Below, one piece after another: positions 20,797 to 31,129 of a stretch of DNA of 64,000 nt. The notes under the pieces are model-generated. The model was not told the DNA's origin. It made no database searches and saw only the letters and a program-made list of their open reading frames with translations. Each line of letters begins with the position of its first letter. Position 1 is the first letter of the stretch. Both the position numbers and the translations under genes were made by a program. Source of the stretch: Neoechinorhynchus agilis (Eukaryota; Acanthocephala). The stretch covers positions 1,054,001-1,118,000 of the forward strand of contig CM121341.1 in the NCBI GenBank assembly GCA_051530055.1. The letters run 5' to 3'.

Positions 20797-20981
20797 AGTT
20801 TCAATTAGCGATGTTTGATTCAGAAAAGAGAATTATCTTGAAAACTTTAGGCCTTTTCGTTGGCCTTCTTCAGTCAATTGTTAAATTGTTTTATTAACAA
20901 TTGACTGAAAAAAGCCAACGAAAAGGCCGAAAGTTTTCAAGATAAATCTATTTTCTGAATCAAACATCGCTAATTGAAACT
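20797..20981. repeat. Long palindrome (about 85-bp arms), PLE-end-like
   Basis: The left arm (AGTTTCAATTAGCGATGTTT, then CTTGAAAACTTTAGGCC, ending GTCAATTGTTAA) is matched by its inverse complement to the right around a 9-bp centre. Read outward from the centre, each arm has CTGAA(G/A)A, then GGCC, a short loop, GGCC and (G/T)AAAG. This order resembles a hammerhead ribozyme core of the kind known in PLE terminal repeats. It lies just right of the PLE at 20 kb. Confidence 0.75.
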
Positions 20982-21114
20982 CATTTATTTGAGAAATATT
21001 TCACAAGGTTTTCCTTGCCTCTTCAGTAACTATTGATTGTGAGTTTTTAATGGTCTTACCCTACGGGACCGACGATCCTAAGTCACTAGTCAAAATGAAC
21101 AATCATGTAGAGAT

Positions 21115-21390
21115 TCAATCGGTCGAAATATATTCGTCTTTAACGATTTCCCTCGGGTGTCGATGAACCAAACTAAACAATTTAAATATTGCACGTTTGA
21201 CGTCATAAGAAAACCCTGTAAATAACGACGAAAGAATCTCAAAATATTTCCAATTCTGAGAAACAGTGTTTAAAATCATTCGGCATAAATTTAATGGTTG
21301 GGCGGTGATCAATTATTTGATATTTCCGGACGTTGCCGAATGGTGGAGCTGTATTTTTCGCATGTAATCACCCCCATTTTTCGCTCGTGA
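21115..21390 (-). other. Possible minus-strand exons of unknown gene
   Basis: Two minus-strand frames look protein-like: PPFGNVRKYQIIDHRPTIKF followed by MPNDFKHCFSELEIF, and after a possible splice GFSYDVKRAIFKLFSLVHRH ending KDEYISTD and a stop near 21115. TTATTTACAG could be the acceptor. No family recognised; this is tentative. Confidence 0.3.
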
Positions 21391-21661
21391 TATTTTGTAC
21401 TTTTACATTGCTGTTAATTGGCCAATAATGGATTTGTGAATTCGTAAATTTCAACTCTCCTTTTTTTGTTGAATTTTTATTGATCGTCATTCTTTCTGCG
21501 ACAAAGCGCTTAAATAAAAAAAATCGTTCAGTTCAGAGTTCTGAAATGGGTTGGGTTTTATGGGATTTGAATTTTTTAAAGATCGTGAGTGTATTTTTGT
21601 GTATGGTCGACGCTTCTTTTTTTGCTTCCGGATTTCAGAAGATTTTTCAAAAAAAGGAACA

Positions 21662-23016
21662 ATGAACGCCGCAGTTTCCAGTACGGAATCGAATCCAAAC
21701 AGTATATGGCTCAATTCGAAAGGAACTTGGGTCACATATCTCTTTCTGGTTGCTTTAGTTCATTTATTCTGTTTAAGCATACCGTTCATCGGGACACCGA
21801 CCGCGTGGACGCTTACCAATACCATTCATAATGTCCTCTCGTTCTATTTGATTCATATGATCAAGGGAACTCCTTGGGAGAGTGTAGTGCGGTTTTAAAT
21901 GATCCAAAAATGGGGGCTTTTTAATGGATTTTTGAGCGCTCTTAAGACGCGACTCCTGATTCCCTTTCGACGGTATTTCGTCCACTTTTTTTAAAGAAAA
22001 AAAATTCATGTCTCAAGTCTTTATAGCGAATTATAATTGATTGATTTTTGATAACTCTCAGCCTTCTTCATCAGTCTATTGCTCTTGTAAATGGCCTACA
22101 CGAAGGCTGAAAATTATCAAAAATAAATCAATTATAATTCGCTATATGAAAAAAAAACAACCAAGGAATGTACAAACTTCGGCCAATTATTTTATCAGAT
22201 TTGTTGCTAGTCGGCCACCTTTTTTCTAAGTGTGTGTTGGCTGACTTCTGGGACACACAGCCCTCTCCGAAAATCACATTTAATAACCTAATTATCAGGG
22301 GAAAGGGATTTAGTAATCGGAAATAAATCAGTAAATTTAAATCCGAAGTGGCAAACCTACCAAAAGAAACTATCTTTCTCAAGAAAACTCATAGCCTTTT
22401 ACCTAAGAAATCAGCCATCATTTCTCAATACTTTCAAAATGTAACCATAAAATGATTAATTTTAATGTTAAATAAGACGAAAATCGTGAATTGTCTTGGT
22501 GTAGAATTTTTGTACAGAAAAATAATTCACAAAAGTTCAATTCTTTTTCAATGTCGCTTTTTACACTTCTACGAGACTTTTAAATGATGAACGGCGTTGT
22601 TTTTTCAATAGTTTTGTGAAGTATTAAGCGACATTGAATCGCCTACTCTTGTTGCTTGTTATTAAGAAACTCTAATTTTGATTTTGAACGTACCAAGAAA
22701 AATCGGTCATGATTTTTGTCATTTTAATGAAAACCCAATGGAATTTCACTTGTATTAACTGATCCTTCAAAACCGCATAGACCAAGGTGAAGCTAGAAAA
22801 TATACATATTGGGAACAAATCGATTATGGCGAATATTTCACTTCTACTCGGAAGTTCCTCATTTGTGTTCCGATCATATTATTTTTCTTGGCCAGTTTTT
22901 ACACCAAATACGACCAATTCCACTTCGTAATCAACTTGGTGACGATGCTAGTCGTAGTCATAGCTAAACTTCCTCAATTTCATGGCGTTCGATTATTTCA
23001 AATCAATCAGTATTGA
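21662..23016 (+). CDS. ORMDL: ORMDL protein, regulator of sphingolipid synthesis
   Basis: Exon 1 (21662-21887) encodes [40 protein letters not shown] and [10 protein letters not shown]. Exon 2 (22781-23016) encodes [40 protein letters not shown] and a C-terminus [10 protein letters not shown]. These match the ORMDL family throughout (WTLTN.IHN, KGTPFE.PDQGKAR, LTHWEQMDYG, PKLPQ.HGVR.FGINKY). ORMDLs are ER proteins with membrane helices that bind and restrain serine palmitoyltransferase. If the 893-bp interruption is cut at its TAG direct repeat, the product has 153 residues, exactly the length of human ORMDL proteins, and reads ES-V-DQG where human reads ET-P-DQG. The nearest GT..AG cut would delete two conserved positions. 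The ATG was chosen because the family starts there. Confidence 0.95.
21888..22780 (+). other. ORMDL intron: 890-bp insert with terminal inverted repeats and TAG direct repeat
   Basis: The insert begins TGCGGTTTTAAATGATC (21888-21904). Its end (22761-22777) is the inverse complement of TGCGGTTTTGAAGGATC, 15 of 17 matching. TAG stands directly outside both ends (21885-21887 and 22778-22780). The interior has no open frame of note and contains a further palindrome (22023-22145). The ends at the protein-preserving cut are not GT..AG in any register that the TAG repeat allows (the choices are TA..CA, AG..AT, GT..TA and TG..AG). Confidence 0.8.
22023..22145. repeat. Palindrome nested in the ORMDL intron
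   Basis: ATAGCGAATTATAATTGATT and GATAACTCTCAGCCTTC on the left are matched by their inverse complement ending at 22145, giving arms of about 42 bp around a 35-bp centre. The central CTTCTTCATCAGTC reads GACTGATGAAGAAG on the other strand, similar to the central part of the palindrome at 20.8 kb. Confidence 0.75.
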
Positions 23017-24325
23017 ACACTTCTTTCCATTAAAGTAATCAACGAATCTACAAGACGGATCCACTATAAATTATGTGATTATGATAAAGAAACGAGTATT
23101 TCAAGTCGTTGCATGGTCGGATTTTCGGGTTGGAAATTAGGATTTCGAGAATTCGTCTCTAGAATAGCCAGCTCTCTCTGACGATCGGTCTTTTTAATCA
23201 TCAACGACTATTTTATCGTCTTTGTTTTCTAACAAATCCTCCCATCGCCGTCCTCAAATGGTTCATCGTAAAACCTAAGCTCTGATTTATATTATATTGC
23301 GGCAATCATTGCACATTGACGATGAATTCTTGTTAAAATATCTGCTCGCTACTAAAACATCGCTAATCATCCTTCGGATCGATTTTACGTGATTGACTAG
23401 TCGGTTTCGTCACCAACATCTTTTGTCTACCCATTTTTTAACATGTTATCGAAATGCACAAATCTACTTTGCTATTTATCCCAGTTGCTGATCAGATTGA
23501 TTTACTCACTTTTGATTATGATGATATGTTTTATCGCGAATGAGTTACTAAGTGGCTAATACTGAGACGAATGTTATTTCAATTATTAACTGTGATTAGT
23601 AATGATCTATAGAATGATTGAAAAACTCCACTTAACCTCCTTTGAAAGAGCTCATATTATTCGACTTCCTTACCAACGCTTTGACGCTTTCTAGTGCTGT
23701 TTTGACGGCGTAGATCGATTAGGCAAAAAAAGTCAATTTTCACAAGATGCAAAGATAGTTTCAGAACCATTTATAATCTTCCTAAATCTAATCTTAAATG
23801 TTATTTGCAATCTTCCACTATATAAAGCAAAATCCGTATATGTGAGTGTGTGAACACGGACGAAAACGGAGAAAAAGGAGAAAATGCAGTACTTCAAATC
23901 CTAAAAAAACTTTTCGAAGCATCATTGAAGACTCGCCAAAACCCGCCATCGTGGTTAGTCCTCATATTTTCAAAGAGGTTCTCATATAATATTAGAAGAC
24001 AGTAACAATCGATAACGGAAACCTTTTAAACAAGTTGGATACTCGATTTCCACAGTTAAATGACCACTCTCAAAAGTTAGATTCTCAGAGAAAAGAACTA
24101 TAAAGTAGAGAAACCAGCAGAGTATATAGACGACATTTTTAGATATGTTTTCCCTGTTGATGCCACAGAAGGAGCCTTCCTTTGCATTTTTCGTAAGCTC
24201 GTCGCTTTCCCTCAACAACTGATAGATGATGTCTACCGAGCCATATAACGGAATTATACAGATCGCAACTGGTTGTGTGATGGAGCGTAACATTATCAAC
24301 AGGGCTCAGAGTCTGTCACTCACCA
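23017..24325. other. ORMDL 3' flank and intergenic region
   Basis: No gene is secure here. A minus-strand frame (23982-24299) encodes a partly hydrophobic stretch (VVYILCWFLYFIVLFSENL) and ITQPVAICIIPLYGSVDIIY, which could be an exon, but it has no recognisable family. Confidence 0.3.
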
Positions 24326-24327
24326 CG

Positions 24328-24584
24328 GACAATTGTATGTTTTGGATTATTGTATTTGGGAGAAAAGAGACTTTCTTTTTCTTAGTTATACCACCACTCA
24401 GATTCAAAAAATTCACTAATCTGTATTTCCCCGATATTTCACCTCTCGGATAATTCCGAGATTTAAAACCTTGATGAAATGTCGGAATTATCCGAGAGGT
24501 GAAATATCGGGAAATATAGATTAGTGAATTTTTTGAATCTGAGTGGTGGTATAACTAACAAAAAAGAAAAGACAATTGTATGTT
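24328..24584. mobile_element. Palindromic PLE-like insert flanked by 14-bp direct repeat
   Basis: GACAATTGTATGTT occurs at 24328-24341 and again at 24571-24584. Between the copies lies a palindrome with arms of about 80-95 bp (AGTTATACCACCACTCAGAT, CGATATTTCACCTCTCGGAT). A 14-bp flanking duplication is typical of insertion by a target-primed retroelement. The centre has TTGATGA, a TCGGA/TCCGA hairpin and GAAATATC. Confidence 0.8.
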
Positions 24585-24649
24585 CACGAGTAGGGTCACC
24601 TGAGCATTTGTTTACCTACACTCCAACTGGAAAAACTAATAACGTTGTT

Positions 24650-24780
24650 TACAAACAAGTTTTTAAATCATCGAAACGTTTTTAATCGAAATAATCATTT
24701 ACCGCGGATGTAGACTTCTAAACAATAATTCCAATCATACAATTCGGTATCTCCTCACATATCGACATTTACACGAAGAA
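24650..24780. repeat. Dispersed repeat, copy 2 (see 5310-5475)
   Basis: Shares ATAATCATTTACCG, TAAACAATAATTC and CACATATCGACATTT in the same order with 5380-5455. Non-coding. Confidence 0.6.
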
Positions 24781-25139
24781 TAGTTTTACTTTATTGAGAA
24801 TTGCATTCGGATGTCTAGATACGTTATTATTTTTGTCGATCGTTAATAACCGAGAGAGAGAGATCGCGTTAAAGAAACGAATGTGTATTTTGACTGATTG
24901 AATCCGTCATTATCAAAATGATACAAGATCAGTGTTCCTTTTACTCGGGAACCCGGGATCGTCGGGTTCGATAAGACTGAAGTTCTCCGTATAGAACAGA
25001 GAAGATTCCATCGACTTATTAAAGAGTCTCAAGGAACAAAGCAAAAGTTTCCCTCTAATTACTCTTAGATGGCCTATATAGAGCCAAAGAGGCAGGCATT
25101 CGCCTTTGATAATGATTGATTCAATTAGTCAGCATCCCT

Positions 25140-25545
25140 CTCAGGTGTTCACGATCGACCAAAATAATACAAGGACGAAGTTTGTTTATTTTTTGTGCTT
25201 CTGTCCCATGATAGCGTCTGAAATGTCAAATACTAGCGACCCAATGGCATTGAACTTGAGAAACTTTAATGGCTCGGGAACCCAGGATGATAATGACTGA
25301 TCTAATCAATCGATATATAAATATACGACTTTAACAAACCCTCTCTGGTGTTCACGATCGACCAAAATAATACAAGGACGAAGTTTGTTTATTTTTTGTG
25401 CTTCTGTCCCACGATAGCGTCTGAAATGTCAAATACTAGCGACCCAATGGCATTGAACTTGAGAAACTTTAATGGCTCGGGAACCCAGAATGATAATGAC
25501 TGATCCAATTCGACTTTAACAAACCTTCTCGGATGTTCACTTTCG
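25140..25545 (+). repeat. Tandem duplication, 204-bp period, about two copies plus a remnant
   Basis: GTGTTCACGATCGACCAAAA through GGCTCGGGAACCCAG..TGAT occurs at 25146-25305 and 25350-25509 with only a few differences. A third, diverged start (ATGTTCACTTTCGATCAAAA) follows at 25532. No coding function is seen; a 64-residue frame in copy 1 is not kept in copy 2. Confidence 0.85.
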
Positions 25546-25793
25546 ATCAAAATAATGCCTGCTTAGAATACTGAACAATATTCCTAAAACAACAAATGTA
25601 AACGTTGCTATAAGTTACTCCCGTGCTAAGCCGGCTAAAACGACTAATTCGTCAAATGTACTTAAAGAAATGCTACTTCTTTTGATTCTATTGGTTGGTT
25701 TAGTATCCTATTTTAAGTACTCATTAATTAGAAAACTTATTTTAGTGGAGTTCGTCTTATAATTATCGCGAATTCGATAATATTTCTAGATAA

Positions 25794-26778
25794 ATGTCGC
25801 CGATTTCGACAATCTGCGTTATGAGCGGCACCAGTGGAAGTGGTAAAAGCACCCTGATTGAGAAGCTCTTTTCTGAATATAAAGGAAAATTTGTGTACTC
25901 AATAAGCCGTAAGTTTCCACCAACCTTTTTTTTCAGAAAAAGCTAAAGAACCTCATTTAGATACAACGAGAAAACCACGAAAAGGTGAAATAAATGGTCG
26001 AGGTAATTCGGTTATTTTAGTAAACTTATAGTTTCATTGATTTAGAGTACAATTTCGTGAGTGAGAAGGAATTTGAGGACCTTATCGCTGATAAGAAATT
26101 GGTTGAATATACTAAATTTTCGGAGAACTATTACGGAACAAGGTTTGATGAACGATCTCTTTTTTTAAATGGTTTAATTTAGTATTGACGCTTTGAACGA
26201 ATGCACTTCATGCGGATCTCGGATTTGCATTCTAGATGTTGACGTTCAGGGAGTTAAACAGTTGAAAGAGAATGGAATCAAGGCAGTCTTTGTGTTCATT
26301 AAGACACCTACGATGAAACATTTGGTATGTAATAATAGATCGTATTTAAAACATTTCGAAAAGTGTAATCTTTCAATTCTTGTGATTTTGTTGGTTTAAA
26401 ACGAATTCTTGACCTGTTATTCAAATTTTCGAATATTTTCGTCGATAAAACTATCATCTTGTTTCTATATTTATCAACTGTTAAAAAAGGTATTGATCTT
26501 AATTTTCCAATTTTCTTTATGCGAATCGTTCGCATCAATTATTTTCGATTGTCGATATCATCGTCCTTGTATTGATTTAGAAACAACGTTTATTCGCTCG
26601 AGGATCGGAAAGTGAACAAAGTCTTAAGAAAAGACTGGAGTCAGCAAAAGAAGCTGAGGAATATTCGGAATCTCCCGGAAATCCGTATGACCGCATTATT
26701 GTAAACGATACATTTCAGGAAGCGTACGAAGAGTTGAAGACATTTTTGAAACAAGTATACCCAGAAATTCTGAATTGA
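25794..26778 (+). CDS. GUK1: Guanylate kinase (5 exons)
   Basis: Exon 1 starts MSPISTICVMSGTSGSGKST, with the P-loop GTSGSGKST. Introns of about 51, 44 and 40 nt with GT..AG ends follow, and one longer intron (26324-26580). The spliced product reads SISHTTRKPRKGEINGREYN (the GMP-binding loop of the family, S.TTR.PR.GE.NG.EY), then YGTSIDALN, ICILDVDVQGVKQLKENGIK, LKQRLFARGSESEQSLKKRL and NDTFQEAYEELK. The protein of just under 200 residues is normal for eukaryotic guanylate kinase, which phosphorylates GMP to GDP in the cytosol. All key motifs are present. BolA2 converges on it from the right with only 43 bp between stops. Confidence 0.95.
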
Positions 26779-26821
26779 GTATTTACGAAGAAAAACGCTT
26801 TTTTGAAACTAACGACCACTC

Positions 26822-27088
26822 TTAATTCTTTGCATATTCAGCAGGAGTGAGAATCTTCATCGTGATTGCATGAATATCTTTTTTCATTTCTGTATCCAGA
26901 ATTGCGTAGACCCTTCGTTGCCTTGCGATTCGATCCATTGATTCGAATTCAGACGAAACCACAAAGACGTCCAGTTTGTGACCACATCCATCAGACAAAT
27001 CATCTACTCGAATGAATTGAGGCTTCAACTCCTCCCTCAGTTTGTTCTCAACAACACTTCGTAAACATTGCCCACTTTGCGATTCCAT
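26822..27088 (-). CDS. BOLA2: BolA-like protein 2
   Basis: An 88-residue single-exon gene. DDLSDGCGHKLDVFVVSSEF matches the BolA core (family: DxSDGCGxKFxxxIVSxxFEGKxLLxRHRxVN), followed by RIARQRRVYAILDTEMKKDI and HAITMKILTPAEY (family: HAxTxKTxTPxEW). The cysteine and histidine expected to bind a shared 2Fe-2S cluster with a glutaredoxin are visible (CGH and the HA of the last helix). Eukaryotic BOLA2 works with GLRX3 in cytosolic iron-sulfur trafficking. The gene is convergent with guanylate kinase. Its upstream side abuts a long tandem array beginning about 60 bp from the ATG, so its promoter must lie in or next to that array. Confidence 0.93.
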   Translation of the reverse strand: MESQSGQCLRSVVENKLREELKPQFIRVDDLSDGCGHKLDVFVVSSEFESMDRIARQRRVYAILDTEMKKDIHAITMKILTPAEYAKN

Positions 27089-27144
27089 CGAACGAATTTA
27101 AACGCCTTCTAGGCAGCGAAGTCGTGGCGAATCCACGTACGGAA

Positions 27145-30100
27145 GACCTTTTTGATGGAGTTTTCTTTAGAATATTTGAATACTTTTTTGCATTTCGAAA
27201 ATTGTGCATCCGAAAACAATCGGATTTAATCGAAATTCCTTCAATTTTCAGCCGTCTTCTAGAAAAAGGTCATGGACAATTCAATCTTCTAACAAGCAGA
27301 ATGATCTTGATCGCTAAGAAAAGATTGAACAGTTTACAAAGTATTTATTGAATGATTTTTGAGCATAACCCCGGGTTTTCATGGAGTTTTCTTTAAAATA
27401 TTTAAATACTTTCTACATTTCGAAAATTGTGCATCCGAAAACAATCGGATTTAATCGAAATTCCTTCAATTTTCAGCCGCCTTCTAGAAAAAGGCCATGA
27501 ACAATTCAATCTTCTAACAAGCAGAATGATCTTGATTGTTAAGAAAAGATTGAACAGTTTACAAAGTATTTATTGAATGATTTTTGAACATAACCCCGGG
27601 TTTTCATGGAGTTTTATTTAAAATATTTAAATACTTTTTTGCATTTCGAAAATTGTGCATCCGAAAACAATCGGATTTAATCGAAATTCCTTCAATTTTC
27701 AGCCGCCTTCTAGAAAAAGGCCATTAACAATTCAATCTTCTAACAAGCAGAATGATCTTGATTGTTAAGAAAAGATTGAACAGTTTACAATGTATTTATT
27801 GAATGATTTTTTAACATAACCCCGGGTTTTCATGGAGTTTTATTTAAAATATTTAAATACTTTTTTGCATTTCGAAAATTGTTCACCTGAAAACAATCGG
27901 ATTTAATCGAAATTCCTTCAATTTTCAGCCGCCTTCTAGAAAAAGGTCATGGACAATTCAATCTTCTAACAAGCAGAATGATCTCGATCGTTAAGAAAAG
28001 ATTGAACAGTTTACAAAGTATTTACTGAATGATTTTTGAGCATAACCCCGGGTTTTCATGGAGTTTTCTTTAAAATATTTAAATACTTTCTACATTTCGA
28101 AAATTGTGCATCCGAAAACAATCGGATTTAATCGAAATTCCTTCTATTTTCAGCCGTCTTCTAGAAAAAGGCCATTAACAATTCAATCTTCTAACAAGCA
28201 GAATGATCTCGATCGTTAAGAAAAGATTGAACAGTTTACAAAGTATTTATTGAATGATTTTTGAACATAACCCCGGGTTTTCATGGAGTTTTATTTAAAA
28301 TATTTAAATACTTTCCACATTTCGAAAATTGTGCATCCGAAAACAATCGGATTTAATCGAAATTCCTTCAATTTTCAGCCGTCTTCTTGAAAAAGGTCAT
28401 GGGCAATTCAATCTTCTAACAAGCAGAATGATCTTGATTGTTAAGAAAAGATTGAACAGTTTACAAAGTATTTATTGAATGATTTTTGAACATAACCCCG
28501 GGTTTTCATGGAGTTTTATTTAAAATATTTAAATACTTTCTACATTTCGAAAATTGTGCATCCGAAAACAATCGGATTTAATCGAAATTCCTTCTATTTT
28601 CAGCCGTCTTCTAGAAAAAGGTCATGGACAATTCAATCTTCTAACAAGCAGAATGATCTCGATCGTTAAGAAAAGATTGAACAGTTTACAAAGTATTTAT
28701 TGAATGATTTTTGAACATAACCCCGGGTTTTTTTGGAGTTTTATTTAAAATATTTAAATACTTTTTTACATCTTAGAAATTGTGCATCCGAAAACAATCG
28801 GATTTAATCGAAATTCCTTCAATTTTCAGCCGTCTTCTAGAAAAAGGTCATTTACAATTCAATCTTCTAACAAGCAGAATGATCTTGGTTGTTAAGAAAA
28901 GATTTAGCACTTTACAAAGTATTTATTGAATGGTTTTTGAACATAATCCCAGGTTTTTATGGAGTTTTCTTTAGAATATTTGAATACTTTTTTGCATTTC
29001 GAAAATTGTGCATCCGAAAACAATCGGATTTAATCGAAATTCCTTCAATTTTCAGACGTCTTCTAGAAAAAGGTCATGGACAATTCAATCTTCTAACAAG
29101 CAGAATGATCTTGATCGCTAAGAAAAGATTGAACAGTTTACAAAGTATTTATTGAATGATTTTTGAATATAATCCCGGGTTTTTATGGAGTTTTCTTTAG
29201 AACATTTAAATACTTATTTACATTTCGAAAATTGTGCATCCGAAAACAATCGGATTTAATCGAAATTCCTTCAATTTTCAGCCGTCTTCTTGAAAAAGGT
29301 CATGGGCAATTCAATCTTCTAACAATCAGAATGATCTTGATTGTTAAGAAAAGATTGAACAGTTTACAATGTATTTATTGAATGATTTTTTAACATAACC
29401 CCGGGTTTTCATGGAGTTTTATTTAAAATATTTAAATACTTTCTACATTTCGAAAATTGTTCACCTGAAAACAATCGGATTTAATCGAAATTCCTTCAAT
29501 TTTCAGCCGCCTTCTAGAAAAAGGCCATGAACAATTCAATCTTCTAACAAGCAGAATGATCTTGATTGTTAAGAAAAGATTGAACAGTTTACAAAGTATT
29601 TATTGAATGGTTTTTGAATATAATCCCGGGTTTTTATGGAGTTTTCTTTAGAACATTTAAATACTTATTTACATTTCGAAAATTGTGCATCCGAAAACAA
29701 TCGGATTTAATCGAAATTGCTTCAATTTTCAGCCGCCTTCTAGAAAAAGGCCATTAACAATTCAATCTTCTAACAAGCAGAATGATCTTGATTGTTAAGA
29801 AAAGATTGAACAGTTTACAAAGTATTTATTGAATGATTTTTGAGCATAACCCCGGGTTTTCATGGAGTTTTATTTAAAATATTTAAATACTTTCTACATT
29901 TCGAAAATTGTGCATCCGAAAACAATCGGATTTAATCGAAATTCCTTCAATTTTCAGCCGCCTTCTAGAAAAAGGCCATGAACAATTCAATCTTCTAACA
30001 AGCAGAATGATCTTGATTGTTAAGAAAAGATTGAACAGTTTACAAAGTATTTATTGAATGGTTTTTGAATATAATCCCGGGTTTTTATGGAGTTTTCTTT

Positions 30101-30206
30101 AGAACATTTAAATACTTATTTACATTTCGAAAATTGTGCATCCGAAAACAATCGGATTTAATCGAAATTGCTTCAATTTTCAGCCGCCTTCTAGAAAAAG
30201 GCCATG
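27145..30206 (+). repeat. Tandem array of about 14 units of 225 bp
   Basis: TCATGGAGTTTT.TTTA.AATATTT starts a unit roughly every 225 bp from 27156 to 30087. The last unit is cut off at 30206, where retroelement sequence begins. Units contain GCATCCGAAAACAATCGGAT (a 6-bp hairpin) and a second stem formed by TTCAATCTTCTAAC and GTTAAGAAAAGATTGAA. Variants such as CTTTTTTGC/CTTTCTACA/CTTATTTAC are shuffled among units, as in arrays kept similar by unequal exchange. The frame FRKLCIRKQSDLIEIPSIFS is open in some units but not all, so I do not treat it as a gene. Confidence 0.95.
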
Positions 30207-30556
30207 TCTTGTGTGAATGGTGTTTTTGTGTATGTGTAGGTGTGGCGTATACTTATTTTGCCAGTAAATGCCCCGGCACTGTAGCGACCGCAGCGGAGCG
30301 CCGGATAGCGGCAAAATACGCTGAGCTGAAGGAGAGTTTCAATTTTGTGCCTTTCGGGATCGAAACGTTCGGGGCCCTCGGAGAATCCGCACTTCAGCTG
30401 GTTTCAGATATAGCAAGGAGGTCGTTGGCGATGAAAAGGGACCAACGTGCTCCAGCGTTCCTTAAACAAAACATCTCCCTCGCAGTACAACGAGGGAAGG
30501 CTGCCAGCGTGAGGAAAACCGCGGCTTCACAGAACATTATCTTCCATAACTTGTAA
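30207..30556 (+). mobile_element. Non-LTR retrotransposon C-terminal tail
   Basis: The frame from about 30205 encodes ERRIAAKYAELKESFNFVPF, then GIETFGALGESALQLVSDIA and FLKQNISLAVQRGKAAS, ending at a stop at 30556. This pattern (KY..L...F.FVPF..ETLG..G..A......AFL.QRISLA.QRGNAA) is found at the very end of reverse-transcriptase proteins of some invertebrate LINEs. It starts abruptly at the last 225-bp unit and looks 5'-truncated. The tail itself looks undamaged, suggesting a fairly young insertion. Confidence 0.75.
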
Positions 30557-30899
30557 AAATTAATAAGTTCTTATATTGATAAAAACAGATTCAAGTCTAA
30601 ATATTTTTATCCTCAATAACAACAATTTGATAACGATGAATATGTCTTGTCTTACCAAAATCCACTGTATGCCTAGCCGTCCTCGTCCTCAATTATCGCC
30701 CAAATGCTTGCAGTGTTGCCTCTCAACACGGCGATGCTGATATTTTGAAGACCTTGTGTCACCGGTCATCACTCTCTCCCTCAAGCTCAACACCTTTAAA
30801 ATTTATATCCTCAAACGTCTCCGACGTCTAGGAATCTCTTCACCCGATCTCTACAAATTTTACTTCGGCTTTACCCTTTTCACACCAGCAGAACACTCG

Positions 30900-31115
30900 T
30901 AATCCCAATTATTTTATTCCTCCGTCGATCTCGCACCTCCCTATACCCACGCTCCTTTTTCCATGCTGCCCAATCTTCTCGGATATCACAACTTGAAATG
31001 AACCTGAGGAAAGACCAACTTTACAAGCGACCAATTCCCATCCGAACGAACCTCCCCCGACCGGACATTCCCACCCGAACGTACATACCAAGAAACCCAA
31101 AGGTACATGGGTCTA
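30900..31115 (-). repeat. Dispersed repeat (CCCATGTA/TTTGGGT family), reverse copy
   Basis: On the minus strand this reads GACCCATGTACCTTTGGGTT, then TCCTCAGGTTCATTTCAAGT and GATATCCGAGAAGATTG, matching 38126-38345. It sits between two copies of the LINE tail. Its distinctive CCGAACG motif repeats are not coding. Confidence 0.65.
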
Positions 31116-31129
31116 ATTTCTTAAATACA

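Noticed and set aside
21487-21735. Minus-strand frame over ORMDL exon 1
   Set aside because: It lies antisense to a secure ORMDL exon and has no homology of its own.
24328-24584. Complete hammerhead in the palindrome at 24.4 kb
   Set aside because: The core reads TTGATGA in place of CTGATGA and stem I cannot be formed convincingly. Only the general order of motifs is similar.
27124-29381. Small ORFs in the 225-bp array (FRKLCIRKQSDLIE...)
   Set aside because: Open only in some units and interrupted in others, with a strong TTTTCAG and hairpins inside. No sign of selection on the protein.
27145-30206. CRISPR-like regular repeats
   Set aside because: The whole 225-bp unit is repeated without unique spacers, and the surroundings are animal genes. 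These are satellite arrays, not CRISPR.
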